Source: Streptomyces pacificus
GTDB taxonomy: Bacteria > Actinomycetota > Actinomycetes > Streptomycetales > Streptomycetaceae
Assembly: GCF_011766325.1 (NCBI RefSeq)
Contig: NZ_BLLG01000017.1
Location: 1 to 64,000, forward strand
Direction: 5' to 3'
Length of the DNA stretch: 64,000 nt
Position 1 is the first letter of the stretch, and the number at the start of each line of letters is the position of its first letter. The notes below the pieces were generated by a model. The model was given only the letters and a program-made list of their open reading frames with translations. It was not told where the DNA came from and ran no database searches. A program made the translations under genes and the position numbers. Shown here piece by piece: positions 8,557-19,001 of the stretch.

Positions 8557-9069
8557 ATGCACTGCCCCTTCTGCAGGCACCCCGACAGCCGGGTCGTCGA
8601 CAGCCGGACCACCGACGACGGCACGTCGATCCGCCGCCGCCGCCAGTGCCCCGACTGCTCCCGTCGTTTCACGACGGTCGAGACGGCGTCGCTGATGGTG
8701 GTCAAGCGCAGCGGGGTCACCGAGCCCTTCAGCCGAACCAAGGTCATCTCCGGTGTGCGCAAGGCGTGCCAGGGGCGGCCCGTCACCGAGGACGCACTCG
8801 CCCAGCTCGGCCAGCGGGTCGAGGAGGCGGTGCGCGCCACCGGCAGTGCCGAGCTGACCACCCATGACGTGGGTCTGGCCATACTCGGCCCCCTGCAGGA
8901 GCTCGACCTCGTTGCGTATCTGCGCTTCGCGTCCGTGTACCGAGCGTTCGATTCGCTCGAGGACTTCGAGGCCGCCATCACGGAGCTCCGTGAGCCGCGG
9001 CCGCCCGCCGGGCCGGGCGGGCCCGGTGCGCCGCACGGGGCCCGCGAGCCCGCCAGAGCCGCCGACTGA
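8557..9069 (+). CDS. nrdR: NrdR, transcriptional repressor of ribonucleotide reductase genes
   Basis: A 170-residue Zn-ribbon/ATP-cone repressor. The ATG at 8557 follows GGAGG (8541-8545) and GAGG (8549-8552). The N-terminus is MHCPFCRH, and CPDCSRRF about 25 residues later completes the four-Cys zinc ribbon. An ATP-cone (residues about 46-136) senses the ATP/dATP balance. The C-terminal 20 residues are a Pro/Gly-rich tail. The usual NrdR core is about 150 residues, so only the tail is extra. It is co-directional with nrdJ 161 bp downstream. The two NrdR boxes upstream imply autoregulation and control of nrdJ. Confidence 0.97.
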   Translation: MHCPFCRHPDSRVVDSRTTDDGTSIRRRRQCPDCSRRFTTVETASLMVVKRSGVTEPFSRTKVISGVRKACQGRPVTEDALAQLGQRVEEAVRATGSAELTTHDVGLAILGPLQELDLVAYLRFASVYRAFDSLEDFEAAITELREPRPPAGPGGPGAPHGAREPARAAD

Positions 9070-9230
9070 TCACCGGGCCCGCCGCAGCGGGCGGAGATCG
9101 GTCGCGGAGCGGCTGAGCAGATGTGTCCCCGGCGTGGCGCGCGGCGCGGTGCCCGGGACGTCAGGAACAGACTGTGCCCCGGGAAGATCTGGGCACTTCA
9201 GGGCGTTTTCGCCCGTATATGGGAGGCGGC

Positions 9231-12122
<2,892 letters not shown>

Positions 12123-12127
12123 TACCG

Positions 12128-12159
12128 GGCGCCGTGTGCCGTAAGCGGCACACGGCGCC
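12128..12159 (+). terminator. Terminator of nrdRJ (first hairpin)
   Basis: A perfect 14-bp stem with a TAAG loop starts 6 nt after the nrdJ stop. Confidence 0.92.
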
Positions 12160-12180
12160 GCGGACCGGGCGGTGATCTCC

Positions 12181-12215
12181 GGGAGGGGCGCCGGCTTCGT
12201 GCCGGCGCCCCTCCC
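12181..12215. terminator. Second strong hairpin after nrdJ
   Basis: A perfect 15-bp stem (GGGAGGGGCGCCGGC at 12181-12195 and its complement at 12201-12215) with a TTCGT loop. It sits between the convergent nrdJ and TerD genes and can act in both directions. Confidence 0.9.
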
Positions 12216-12351
12216 CGGCGTTGTGCGGCAGCACGGGGGTGCACCGGCCCTCACGCACGTGGCAGTCGGGCGGACGGCTCGCCGGACCCACCGGCCCCGG
12301 GGCGGGTGGGGACACGGGCGCCGGCCGGGACCGGCTGTCCCGACGCTCCGC

Positions 12352-12882
12352 TCAGGCCGGCGCCGTACCCATCAGCCCGGCGAACTCGGCCGGGGCCGCG
12401 GTGAAGCCGCGCAGGACGGGCCGCAGTCGCCACGCGCCCGAGTCGTCCCGGGTGAACTCGGCGATTGTGGCGGCAGAGGCGTCCGGGACGCCCGAGAGAT
12501 CATCGCTCGCCAGCTCCTGCGGGCCGTCGAGTATCTGGACCCCGGTGTTGGGGATGTCGGAGAAGGTCTTCTCCGCGGTCCGCTGCTGGATGACGACTCC
12601 GACCACGACCCTGGCGTAGGACGGGGCCAGCCGCTGGAGTTCGAGGGTCATCACCTCGTCGGCGCCGAAGCCCTGCCCGGTGCGGCTGTCCCTGTCGAGG
12701 GTGATCGTGCCGTCGGGCGACCGGCTGTCGAAGTGCACGAGGTAGGCGGGCGTGCCGTGGGGTGCGTCCGCCGTGTAGGTGGCCGCCACGATGTCGAGGT
12801 CGTGGGGGGCGGCTCCGATGGGGCTGGGGTCCCATTTGAGTGTCACCTGGACCTTCCGGAGCCCTTTGCTGAGACTGCTCAC
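12352..12882 (-). CDS. TerD-family protein
   Basis: A 176-residue cytoplasmic protein of the TerD/stress-protein family (calcium-binding beta-sandwich). The GTG at 12882 has GGAAGGGAA upstream. Family features: LSKGLRKVQVTLKWDPSP at the N-terminus, HDLDIVAATY, SPDGTITLDRDSRTGQGFGADEVMTLEL, and VVVGVVIQQ. The SPDG and acidic GADE positions are the usual Ca-binding region. Length is standard for a single-domain TerD protein (about 175-195). It is isolated: no TerB, TerC or TerF neighbours, so the role is not the classical tellurite operon. Function in Streptomyces is unsettled; links to Ca2+ or stress are from the family. Confidence 0.9.
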   Translation of the reverse strand: MSSLSKGLRKVQVTLKWDPSPIGAAPHDLDIVAATYTADAPHGTPAYLVHFDSRSPDGTITLDRDSRTGQGFGADEVMTLELQRLAPSYARVVVGVVIQQRTAEKTFSDIPNTGVQILDGPQELASDDLSGVPDASAATIAEFTRDDSGAWRLRPVLRGFTAAPAEFAGLMGTAPA

Positions 12883-13091
12883 CCGAATTCCCTTCCTCGT
12901 GGACGGCGGAGGCTCCCCGCGGGCAGCCCGGCTGCGGGGCCGTAACTCCCGGTCCCGTGCGCGAACTGTCATCGTGTCATGTGACGGGCGCGGTCCGGCG
13001 GTGACCGGGAAGCGGAGACCTGTTCCGGTGGGCGGGTGACCATGGACCCTCCTTCACCCGGGAGAGTGATCGAGATTACGTCCCCTGGTCG

Positions 13092-13097
13092 TACGAT
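13092..13097 (+). promoter_or_regulatory. -10 hexamer, probable leaderless promoter of the YdbC-like gene
   Basis: TACGAT ends 6 nt before the GTG at 13104; no ribosome site is present. Confidence 0.55.
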
Positions 13098-13103
13098 GGT
13101 GCG

Positions 13104-13709
13104 GTGCTGGTCAAGTGGATGCGCTGCAACGTCGTGGACCGGCGGGAGTTCGAGCGCGGGCAGCGGAAGTGGGCGCGGCTGCGGGGGGAGCCGGGCTTCC
13201 GGGGGCAGGGCGGCGGCTGGAGCCGAGGGCGGCCGGGTGTCGCCCATGTGTTCGCCTTCTGGGAGACCCGTGCGTTCTACGACTCGTTCATGGCGCGGTC
13301 GCACGACCGCCTCGCATCCGCCCAGTCGGGCACCTATCGGAACCTCCGGGCGCAGCTCTTCGCTCACCGGTTCGACGTGAAGACCGGATTCGAGCCTGGA
13401 TTCACGGACGCGGACGTGGTGCGCGTCGCCCACTGCAGGGTCCACGAGGACAGGGTCGAGCACTTCTCGCTGATGCAGTCGAAGGTGTGGAACCCGGCCA
13501 TGGCCGGGTCCCCCGGCATGGTGCGGGGGCTGTTCGGCGAAGCGCCGGGCAACGAGTTCCTGGTGCTGTCCATGTGGCAGTCGGCCGCCGAGCGCGGCAA
13601 GTACCGGGTGGAGCGGGTGGAGCGGCTGTCCCTCAGGGCGCAGACGGAGGCGGACATCGCGGCGCTGGCGGGTGACGTCGTGCAACTCGACCCCTCCTGG
13701 ACGGTGTGA
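13104..13709 (+). CDS. YdbC-like conserved protein (DUF4937 type)
   Basis: A 201-residue protein resembling the YdbC/DUF4937 family, which has a dimeric alpha-beta (monooxygenase-like) fold. Visible: MLVKWMRCNVVDRREFERGQRKW, then W/FW-rich segments (HVFAFWETRAFYDSFM, EFLVLSMWQSAAERGKYR), which look like two tandem repeats of one ferredoxin-like fold. There are no recognisable catalytic residues, signal peptide or membrane segment. It starts at GTG 13104 with a -10 element directly upstream, implying a leaderless mRNA. Its role is unknown. It is divergent from the TerD gene across a 221-bp spacer. Confidence 0.75.
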   Translation: MLVKWMRCNVVDRREFERGQRKWARLRGEPGFRGQGGGWSRGRPGVAHVFAFWETRAFYDSFMARSHDRLASAQSGTYRNLRAQLFAHRFDVKTGFEPGFTDADVVRVAHCRVHEDRVEHFSLMQSKVWNPAMAGSPGMVRGLFGEAPGNEFLVLSMWQSAAERGKYRVERVERLSLRAQTEADIAALAGDVVQLDPSWTV

Positions 13710-14013
13710 CCGACCCGGTGCCGCCGGGCTGCCGCAGACCGGGGAGGGATACCCCGTGGCCGCGGGCGGACGCGCGGAACCGCCCGCGGTTCCGGGCCGG
13801 GATCGGCGGCTGTGCACACGTCATGCAGCGGCCGCGGCATCCGCGCTGCGGCCTTCCGCCCCGATCCGCCGCCCCGGAGCCGGCTCACGCCTGCGGCGCA
13901 TCCTCGCCGCGTCCGCCGGCGGCTCGGCCGCGGGCACCGCGCAGGCCCCGTGGCCGGCGGTGCACGGGTGCCGGCCGGGGGCTGCGCCGGACGGGCGCGG
14001 CGGGTGGCGGCAC
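13710..14013. other. Gene-free interval
   Basis: About 300 bp of GC-rich sequence. No supported gene, repeat or clear hairpin. Confidence 0.6.
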
Positions 14014-14019
14014 TAGGGT
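14014..14019 (+). promoter_or_regulatory. -10 hexamer, probable leaderless promoter of the phosphatase gene
   Basis: TAGGGT ends 7 nt before the ATG at 14027. Confidence 0.55.
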
Positions 14020-14026
14020 TTGTCCT

Positions 14027-14686
14027 ATGGCACGACCACGGCGCATCGTCCTCGTCCGGCACGGCGAGTCGGAGGGCAACGCCGACGACTCGGTCTACGA
14101 GCGCAAGCCCGACCACGCGCTGAGCCTCACCGACCGCGGATGGCGCCAGGCCGAGGAGACCGGCAGCCGGCTGGCCACCCTCTTTGGGCATGAGCGCGTC
14201 AGTGTCTACGTGTCGCCCTATCGGCGCACCCACCAGACGCTCCACGCGTTCCGGCTCGACTCCCGGCTCGTCAGGATCAGAGAGGAACCGCGACTGCGCG
14301 AGCAGGACTGGGGCAACTGGCAGGAGCGGGACGCCGTGCGGCTTCAGAAGGCCTCCCGTGACGCCTACGGCCACTTCTTCTACCGTTTGCCGCAGGGCGA
14401 GTCGGGCGCGGACGTCTACGACCGGGTCGGGGCCTTCCTGGAGAGTCTCCACCGGAGCTTCGAGTCCCCCGAGCACCCGCCCAACGTCCTGCTCGTCACC
14501 CATGGCCTGACCATGCGCCTGTTCTGCATGCGCTGGTTCCACTGGACGGTGCCCGAGTTCGAGTCGCTGTCCAACCCCGGCAACGGCGAGACGAGGACGC
14601 TGCTGCTCGGCGAGGACGGCCGATACGCACTGGACAGGCCCTTCGAGCGCTGGTGCACACCCGAGTGGTACGGAGTCACCGGATAG
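14027..14686 (+). CDS. Histidine phosphatase (phosphoglycerate-mutase-like) family protein
   Basis: A 219-residue member of the histidine phosphatase superfamily. The phospho-acceptor signature RHGESEGN is near residues 10-17, the second catalytic Arg is in SPYRRTHQT, the acid is in EEPRLREQDWG, and the second His is in LLVTHGLTMRLF. All four catalytic positions are present, so it should be an active phosphatase or mutase. Long active-site regions (DWGNWQERDAVRL, FYRLPQGESG) resemble fungal and actinobacterial broad-specificity members rather than glycolytic mutase. The ATG at 14027 is only 7 nt from a -10 element. Its stop codon overlaps the -10 element of the next gene. Substrate unknown. 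Confidence 0.9.
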   Translation: MARPRRIVLVRHGESEGNADDSVYERKPDHALSLTDRGWRQAEETGSRLATLFGHERVSVYVSPYRRTHQTLHAFRLDSRLVRIREEPRLREQDWGNWQERDAVRLQKASRDAYGHFFYRLPQGESGADVYDRVGAFLESLHRSFESPEHPPNVLLVTHGLTMRLFCMRWFHWTVPEFESLSNPGNGETRTLLLGEDGRYALDRPFERWCTPEWYGVTG

Positions 14687-14689
14687 AGT
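14684..14689 (+). promoter_or_regulatory. -10 hexamer overlapping the upstream stop codon; promoter of the ADP-ribosylglycohydrolase gene
   Basis: TAGAGT includes the TAG stop of the preceding gene and ends 9 nt before the ATG at 14699. Leaderless or nearly so. Confidence 0.5.
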
Positions 14690-14698
14690 GGCAGTGCG

Positions 14699-15607
14699 AT
14701 GACCGCTGACTCCATTCTCGACCGGCGCCTCGGCCGCGCCCTGGCGAGCCTGCGCGGGCTGTCCGTGGGGGACGCCCTGGGCTCCCAGTTCTTCGTGCCC
14801 TCCCACCACGCGCTGCTGAAGCGGCGGGCCCTGCCGTCCGGACCCTGGCAGTGGACCGACGACACCGAGATGGCCTGCTCGGTGGTGGCCGTACTCGCCG
14901 ACCACAGCCGCATCGACCAGGACGCACTCGCCCGGTCCTTCGCCCACCACCACGACTTCGACCGGGGCTACGGTCCCGCCGTGAACCGGATGCTGAGGCT
15001 GATCCGCGAGGGCGGCGACTGGCGCGACCTGGCCGCAGGGCTGTTCAACGGACAGGGCTCGTGGGGCAATGGCGCCGCCATGCGCATCGCCCCGCTCGGC
15101 GCCTGGTACGCCGACGACCCCGAGCAGGCCACCCATCAGGCGGAGATCTCCGCGTACACCACGCACCAGCACCGCGAGGCCGTCGCCGGGTGCATGGCGG
15201 TCGCCGCGGCCGCTGCGCTCGCGGCCTCCGAGGACGGGGTCCCGGCGCCCGGCGAGTTGTTGGACGGGGTGATCGCGCTGGTGCCGCGCAGTGCCGTGGG
15301 GCAGGGTCTCCGCCGCGCGCGGGACATGCTCGACTACGCCGACGCCGGGACGGTCGCGGCGGTGCTCGGCCGGGGGCGCCGCACCAGCGCGCACGACACC
15401 GTCCCGTTCGCGCTCTGGTCGGCGGCCCGGGCCCTCGGGGACTTCGAGGAGACCTTCTGGACCACCGCCCAGGTGGGCGGGGACGTCGACACGACCTGCG
15501 CCATCGCGGGGGGAGTGGTCGCGGCGGCCGGGGCCGGGGCTCCGCCCGCTCTCTGGCTGGAGCAGACCGAGGCCCTGCCCGGCTGGCTGCGGGCCCGGGC
15601 TGCCTGA
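14699..15607 (+). CDS. ADP-ribosylglycohydrolase (DraG) family protein
   Basis: A 302-residue all-alpha hydrolase that removes ADP-ribose from protein or small-molecule acceptors using two metal ions. Metal ligands are visible: GDALGSQFF near residues 24-32, WTDDTEMACS near 56-65, and GGDVDTTCAIAGG near the C-terminus, the three Asp-rich signatures of the family. The full expected length is present. The gene has its own -10 just upstream, so it need not be in an operon with the phosphatase gene. Streptomycetes have several DraG-like proteins. The substrate here cannot be assigned. Confidence 0.9.
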   Translation: MTADSILDRRLGRALASLRGLSVGDALGSQFFVPSHHALLKRRALPSGPWQWTDDTEMACSVVAVLADHSRIDQDALARSFAHHHDFDRGYGPAVNRMLRLIREGGDWRDLAAGLFNGQGSWGNGAAMRIAPLGAWYADDPEQATHQAEISAYTTHQHREAVAGCMAVAAAAALAASEDGVPAPGELLDGVIALVPRSAVGQGLRRARDMLDYADAGTVAAVLGRGRRTSAHDTVPFALWSAARALGDFEETFWTTAQVGGDVDTTCAIAGGVVAAAGAGAPPALWLEQTEALPGWLRARAA

Positions 15608-16171
15608 CCCCGGGGGCCGCGGCACCCTTGCGCCGGGGCGTGCCCGGTCCGCCGCACCGGGGTCGTCGGATGCCCGTGCCCGGGGGCGCCCGGCGGTCCG
15701 CACGGCCGACCGCCCCCGCTCACGCGTGGGCGCGCGTGGGCATGGAGGCGACTGCGGCGATCTCCGCCGATCCGCCCGCCGACCGCGCCCGTCCGCGGGC
15801 GATGCACCCCCGAGTCTTGGACGGGCCCTTCGGGTGGTGCTTCACGAGTGCGATGCGCCGGGGCGGCGCGGGGCCTTCGTGAGCCGGGCGCCGGTGCTCT
15901 CGTCGAGCCGTCTGCGGGCCGCTTCCGGAGGGGGTTCGCGGTGGTGCGGCGGATGTCGACGCGGTGTTGCGACTCCGGCGCCGCCGGTCATCGCCGCGCA
16001 CCCGGCGATGGCGGTGTACCGGCCCGGAGTGTGCGGAAGCGAAGTGCCGGCTACCGGTTCCGCCGATCCGGCCGGTCCGGAAGTGGTGCGACGCGCGCGT
16101 CCTGAGCAGCGGCCGACTGCGGTCCCGTCCGGGGAAGGGGAGCCGGGGTGTCGCGACCGGGCCGCGCGGCG
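15608..16171. other. Gene-free interval
   Basis: About 560 bp with no supported gene. Several open frames exist by GC-rich chance, but none has a ribosome site, a -10 at the start, or any family motif. No clear terminator was found after the ADP-ribosylglycohydrolase gene. Confidence 0.55.
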
Positions 16172-16177
16172 TAACCT
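16172..16177 (+). promoter_or_regulatory. -10 hexamer of rnhB
   Basis: TAACCT ends 10 nt before the ATG at 16188, leaving room for at most a few untranslated bases. Confidence 0.45.
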
Positions 16178-16187
16178 GTCTGGCGCC

Positions 16188-16898
16188 ATGCCGTACGAAC
16201 CACCCACGCACACTGTCCAGCGCTCCCTCCGCGCCACCACCGGTGCCAAGATCGTCGCCGGTGTCGACGAGGTCGGGCGAGGGGCGTGGGCCGGTCCGGT
16301 CACGGTGTGCGCGGCCGTCACGGGTCTGCGCCGGCCGCCCGCCGGGCTGACCGACTCCAAGCTGATCACACCCAGGCGCCGTGCGGCGCTGGCGGCGGAG
16401 CTGGAGCGCTGGGTCTCCTGTCATGCGCTCGGGCACGCCTCCCCGGAGGAGATCGACGATCTGGGCATGACGGCGGCCCTGCGCCTGGCGGCGTCCCGGG
16501 CCCTGGAGGGGCTTCCGGTCCGTCCCGACGCGGTGATCCTGGACGGCAAGCACGACTACCTCGGCGCACCGTGGCGGGTTCGGACGGTCATCAAGGGCGA
16601 CCGGTCCTGTGTCGCCGTCGCGGCCGCCTCGGTGATCGCCAAGGTGCGGCGGGACGAGCTCATGGCCGCGCTGGGACGGGGGACGGCGGCCGTCGGGCCG
16701 TACGCGTTCGCCGAGAACGCCGGCTACCCGTCGCCGGTGCACAGGGCAGCGCTGCACGACCTCGGTCCCACGCCCTTCCACCGGCTGTCCTGGGCCTACC
16801 TCGAGCAGATGCCGCGCTGGCGGCATCTGAGGAAGGTCCGGACCCCCGCGCAGGCGGCCGCTCTGGAAAGCGGGGGCCAACTCGGCTTCGACTTCTGA
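16188..16898 (+). CDS. rnhB: Ribonuclease HII
   Basis: A 236-residue RNase HII that nicks RNA in RNA-DNA hybrids and starts ribonucleotide excision repair. Catalytic DEDD residues are visible: Asp27-Glu28 in GVDEVGRG (with AGPV following) and Asp119 in ILDGKHD; the fourth acid lies in the usual later region. The conserved SVIAKVRRD and NAGYPSPVHRAAL segments are present. The C-terminus ends in LGFDF, a PCNA/clamp-like tail also seen in other actinobacterial RNase HII. The start at 16188 was chosen because the family begins about 25 residues before GVDEVGRG and a -10 lies directly upstream. Confidence 0.96.
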   Translation: MPYEPPTHTVQRSLRATTGAKIVAGVDEVGRGAWAGPVTVCAAVTGLRRPPAGLTDSKLITPRRRAALAAELERWVSCHALGHASPEEIDDLGMTAALRLAASRALEGLPVRPDAVILDGKHDYLGAPWRVRTVIKGDRSCVAVAAASVIAKVRRDELMAALGRGTAAVGPYAFAENAGYPSPVHRAALHDLGPTPFHRLSWAYLEQMPRWRHLRKVRTPAQAAALESGGQLGFDF

Positions 16899-17001
16899 AC
16901 CGGCCGTACCAGGAGTACTGTGCCGACCGGCCCGATAGCCGGTCGCACTCATGTACCACCCGCCGATGCTCGTCGCACCGGCGTTTGATAGAAATCCACC
17001 C

Positions 17002-17616
17002 ATGCCTCTCATCCCCGAGGAGCCTCAGATTCACGAGAGTGCCCAGGGTCCCCGCGCCTCGGCCGCAGGCCGCACCGCGCCGACCCCCCGTCCCGTACCC
17101 GGTCCGCGCAGCGTGGCCGCCCCCCGTTCCGGGCGCCCCGGCCCCGGTCCGGCCAGGCCCGCTCCGCCCGCGCAGCGCGCGCACGGCTCCGCCGCTCCGG
17201 CGTCGCCCCGGAAGCAGAATCGTTCCGCGCCGCAGATCCAACTCATCCCCGCTTCCGCCGAGGGGGCGCTCGACGCCGCCGGTGAGGCCGTCGACCTGCT
17301 GCTCGACTCGGGGCGCGCCCCGGGCGAGATACTCGTTCTGACCACGGGCGAGCAGCATCCCTGGGCGACTCACGAGCTGTCCTTCGGCGAGAGCGCCTAC
17401 TGGGCCCAGCACGATGCCGCCGACGACGTGTTCTACGCGGACGCCGCCTCGGTGGGACGCGCCTCGCCCCGGACCGTGGTCGTCGTCGCCGTGAACGGCG
17501 ACAGCGGCGACGGCGCCGCCCAGGTGCTGCCCGTTGCCCTGGGGCGCGCGCGAGCGCTGCTGATCGTGTGTGGTGACCCCGAGCGGATCAACGCGGCGCT
17601 CGGTGCGGCTGCCTGA
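17002..17616 (+). CDS. Conserved hypothetical protein with Pro/Ala-rich N-terminus
   Basis: A 204-residue protein that I do not recognise. Residues about 10-75 are Pro/Ala/Arg-rich and probably disordered. Residues about 76-204 look like a compact alpha/beta domain (IQLIPASAEGALDAAGEAVD, EILVLTTGEQHPWA, TVVVVAVNGD, LLIVCGDPERINAAL). The hydrophobic strands and GDP-x-R ending recall the last RecA-like segment of UvrD-type helicases, but no Walker motif exists, so it cannot be a helicase itself. The ATG at 17002 was taken as start because a TTGATA-like element sits 11 nt upstream; an ATG 17 codons earlier is less likely. It follows rnhB by 103 bp on the same strand. Confidence 0.65.
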   Translation: MPLIPEEPQIHESAQGPRASAAGRTAPTPRPVPGPRSVAAPRSGRPGPGPARPAPPAQRAHGSAAPASPRKQNRSAPQIQLIPASAEGALDAAGEAVDLLLDSGRAPGEILVLTTGEQHPWATHELSFGESAYWAQHDAADDVFYADAASVGRASPRTVVVVAVNGDSGDGAAQVLPVALGRARALLIVCGDPERINAALGAAA

Positions 17617-18153
17617 GCGAGCGGCCCGGCGGCGTCTGCGGTCGGACCGGGGGCGGCGCGGAATGTGTCCGGCGCCATGCTCGGTCCTGACGCGGTGTCC
17701 AGCCCGGTGCGGTGCGGGCGTGCACCGGCACGGGGCCGGGCCCGCGGCGGTGCGGCGCACCACCGGAGCACGGGGCGCGGCCCGGGCGTGGGCGCCTGCC
17801 CTGTCCTCGTCTGCGGAGCCGTGGTCCCTGCACCGCAGGCGCCGGTGCGGGCGAGTGCCGGAGCAGGCAGGGTTCGCCCGTCAGGGAGCGGCGCGGCGCA
17901 GGGCGGCGCGGGGTTCGTTGCGGTGCCCCGCAAGGCGCCGGATCGGCCTCGTCGTAGGCCTACTCGGTGAATTCGGCTGATTCGGCAGCGCCGCGGTTCC
18001 TCGTGTCTGCCCTGCCGGGCGGCGCGACAGGGCGAACCTCGCCTGAGGCGGCCGGCGCCGCTCGGCGTGGTGCCTGACGGGTGATGGGGTGATGTCAGCC
18101 GACGCGCACGAGCGAGGCCGGGACCCGGATGCCGGAGACGGCCACCGGAGGCT
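17617..18153. other. Convergent intergenic region carrying a dispersed repeat
   Basis: 537 bp without a supported gene, between two convergent genes of unknown function. It contains copy A of the dispersed repeat and, at 18030-18045, an inverted partial copy of the repeat's first 16 bases (14 of 16 matching). Confidence 0.6.
17864..17985 (+). repeat. Dispersed intergenic repeat, copy A
   Basis: Shares with 53881-53981 the blocks CAGGCAGGGT, CGCCCGTCAGGGAGCGG, GCGGTGC, GCAAGGC, CCGGATCGG, CTCGTCG and TTCGGCTG in the same order. Copy A carries about 21 extra bases in the middle. Confidence 0.75.
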
Positions 18154-18783
18154 TCAGCGGGCCGCCGTACGGCGCATCGCCTCGGCGGCGCCGCTCGCCG
18201 TGCGCATGGGTGCCCTCCCCGGGCCGGACACCAGCTCCGCGAAACCGGCCGGTGGAGATCCGGAGCTGGGCCGGCGGCCGCCGCGCCCATCACCGAGCAC
18301 CTGCCACCCGCCGCGCGTGAGCGTGATGTACGCGCCGCAGCGCAGCCCGTGCAAGGTGCACGCGTCCCGCAGGCCCCACATCCAGGCGCCGTCCTCCTCC
18401 GTCCAACGCTCGTCGCCCTCACGGCAGTAGAGCAGCACGGCGGTACGCACCGGTGAGCGGCGCCGCAGGTCGTGGGGGATGACTCGGCGCAGTTGCGCCA
18501 GCAGGGTGTTGCGGAACTCCCACCCGTCGGCCGGGGCGGGCCGCCGGGCGAACGAGGCACTGGCGACGAGGCGTTCCTCGGTGTCGAGCACGGCGACCAC
18601 GGCCGTCGAGAGCGCGGGCTCATGCCGGACATGCAGCCCGCTGACCACCTCGCGCGGGTTGCGAAGGAGGGGTATCCCCGCTTCCGCCCACTCCGCGGGT
18701 GCCAGCAGTCTGGTGAGGCGGCTGGCGGAGCCGGCCGATCCATGGAACGAAGTGGCTGCGGACGAGGCGAATCCGAAGGTCAC
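18154..18783 (-). CDS. Conserved hypothetical protein
   Basis: A 209-residue cytoplasmic protein of unknown family. The GTG at 18783 is preceded by AAGGGAGG, a strong ribosome site. The sequence reads as a folded domain: RLTRLLAPAEWAEAGIPLLRNPREVV, VVAVLDTEERLVASASFARR, WEFRNTLLAQLRRVIP, RTAVLLYCREGDERWTEEDGAWMWGLRDACTLHGLRCGAYITLTRGGW. The alternation of strands and helices with a WTEEDGAWMWGL segment suggests a JAB/RadC-like or other alpha-beta fold, but no catalytic motif is evident (no HxHxnD). The C-terminal 35 residues are low complexity. Nearest neighbour on the same strand is recQ, 218 bp upstream. Confidence 0.65.
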   Translation of the reverse strand: MTFGFASSAATSFHGSAGSASRLTRLLAPAEWAEAGIPLLRNPREVVSGLHVRHEPALSTAVVAVLDTEERLVASASFARRPAPADGWEFRNTLLAQLRRVIPHDLRRRSPVRTAVLLYCREGDERWTEEDGAWMWGLRDACTLHGLRCGAYITLTRGGWQVLGDGRGGRRPSSGSPPAGFAELVSGPGRAPMRTASGAAEAMRRTAAR

Positions 18784-19001
18784 GGTCCTCCCTTCGCATA
18801 CGCGCCCGCAGCACGGGCAGGGTCGAGTGAGGGCGCACCGCGGCATGGCCCTTGCGGACCGCGATCGGACCGGGCGGGGGCGGTGGTTCCAATTCTTGCG
18901 GGCCCGGGGGCGGGCGGCAACGAGCAATTGACGCCGCTGACTGGAATAGACGGAAATGGCGCTGATTTCCCTGCGCGTCGACCCACTACGCGCCGCAACC
19001 T

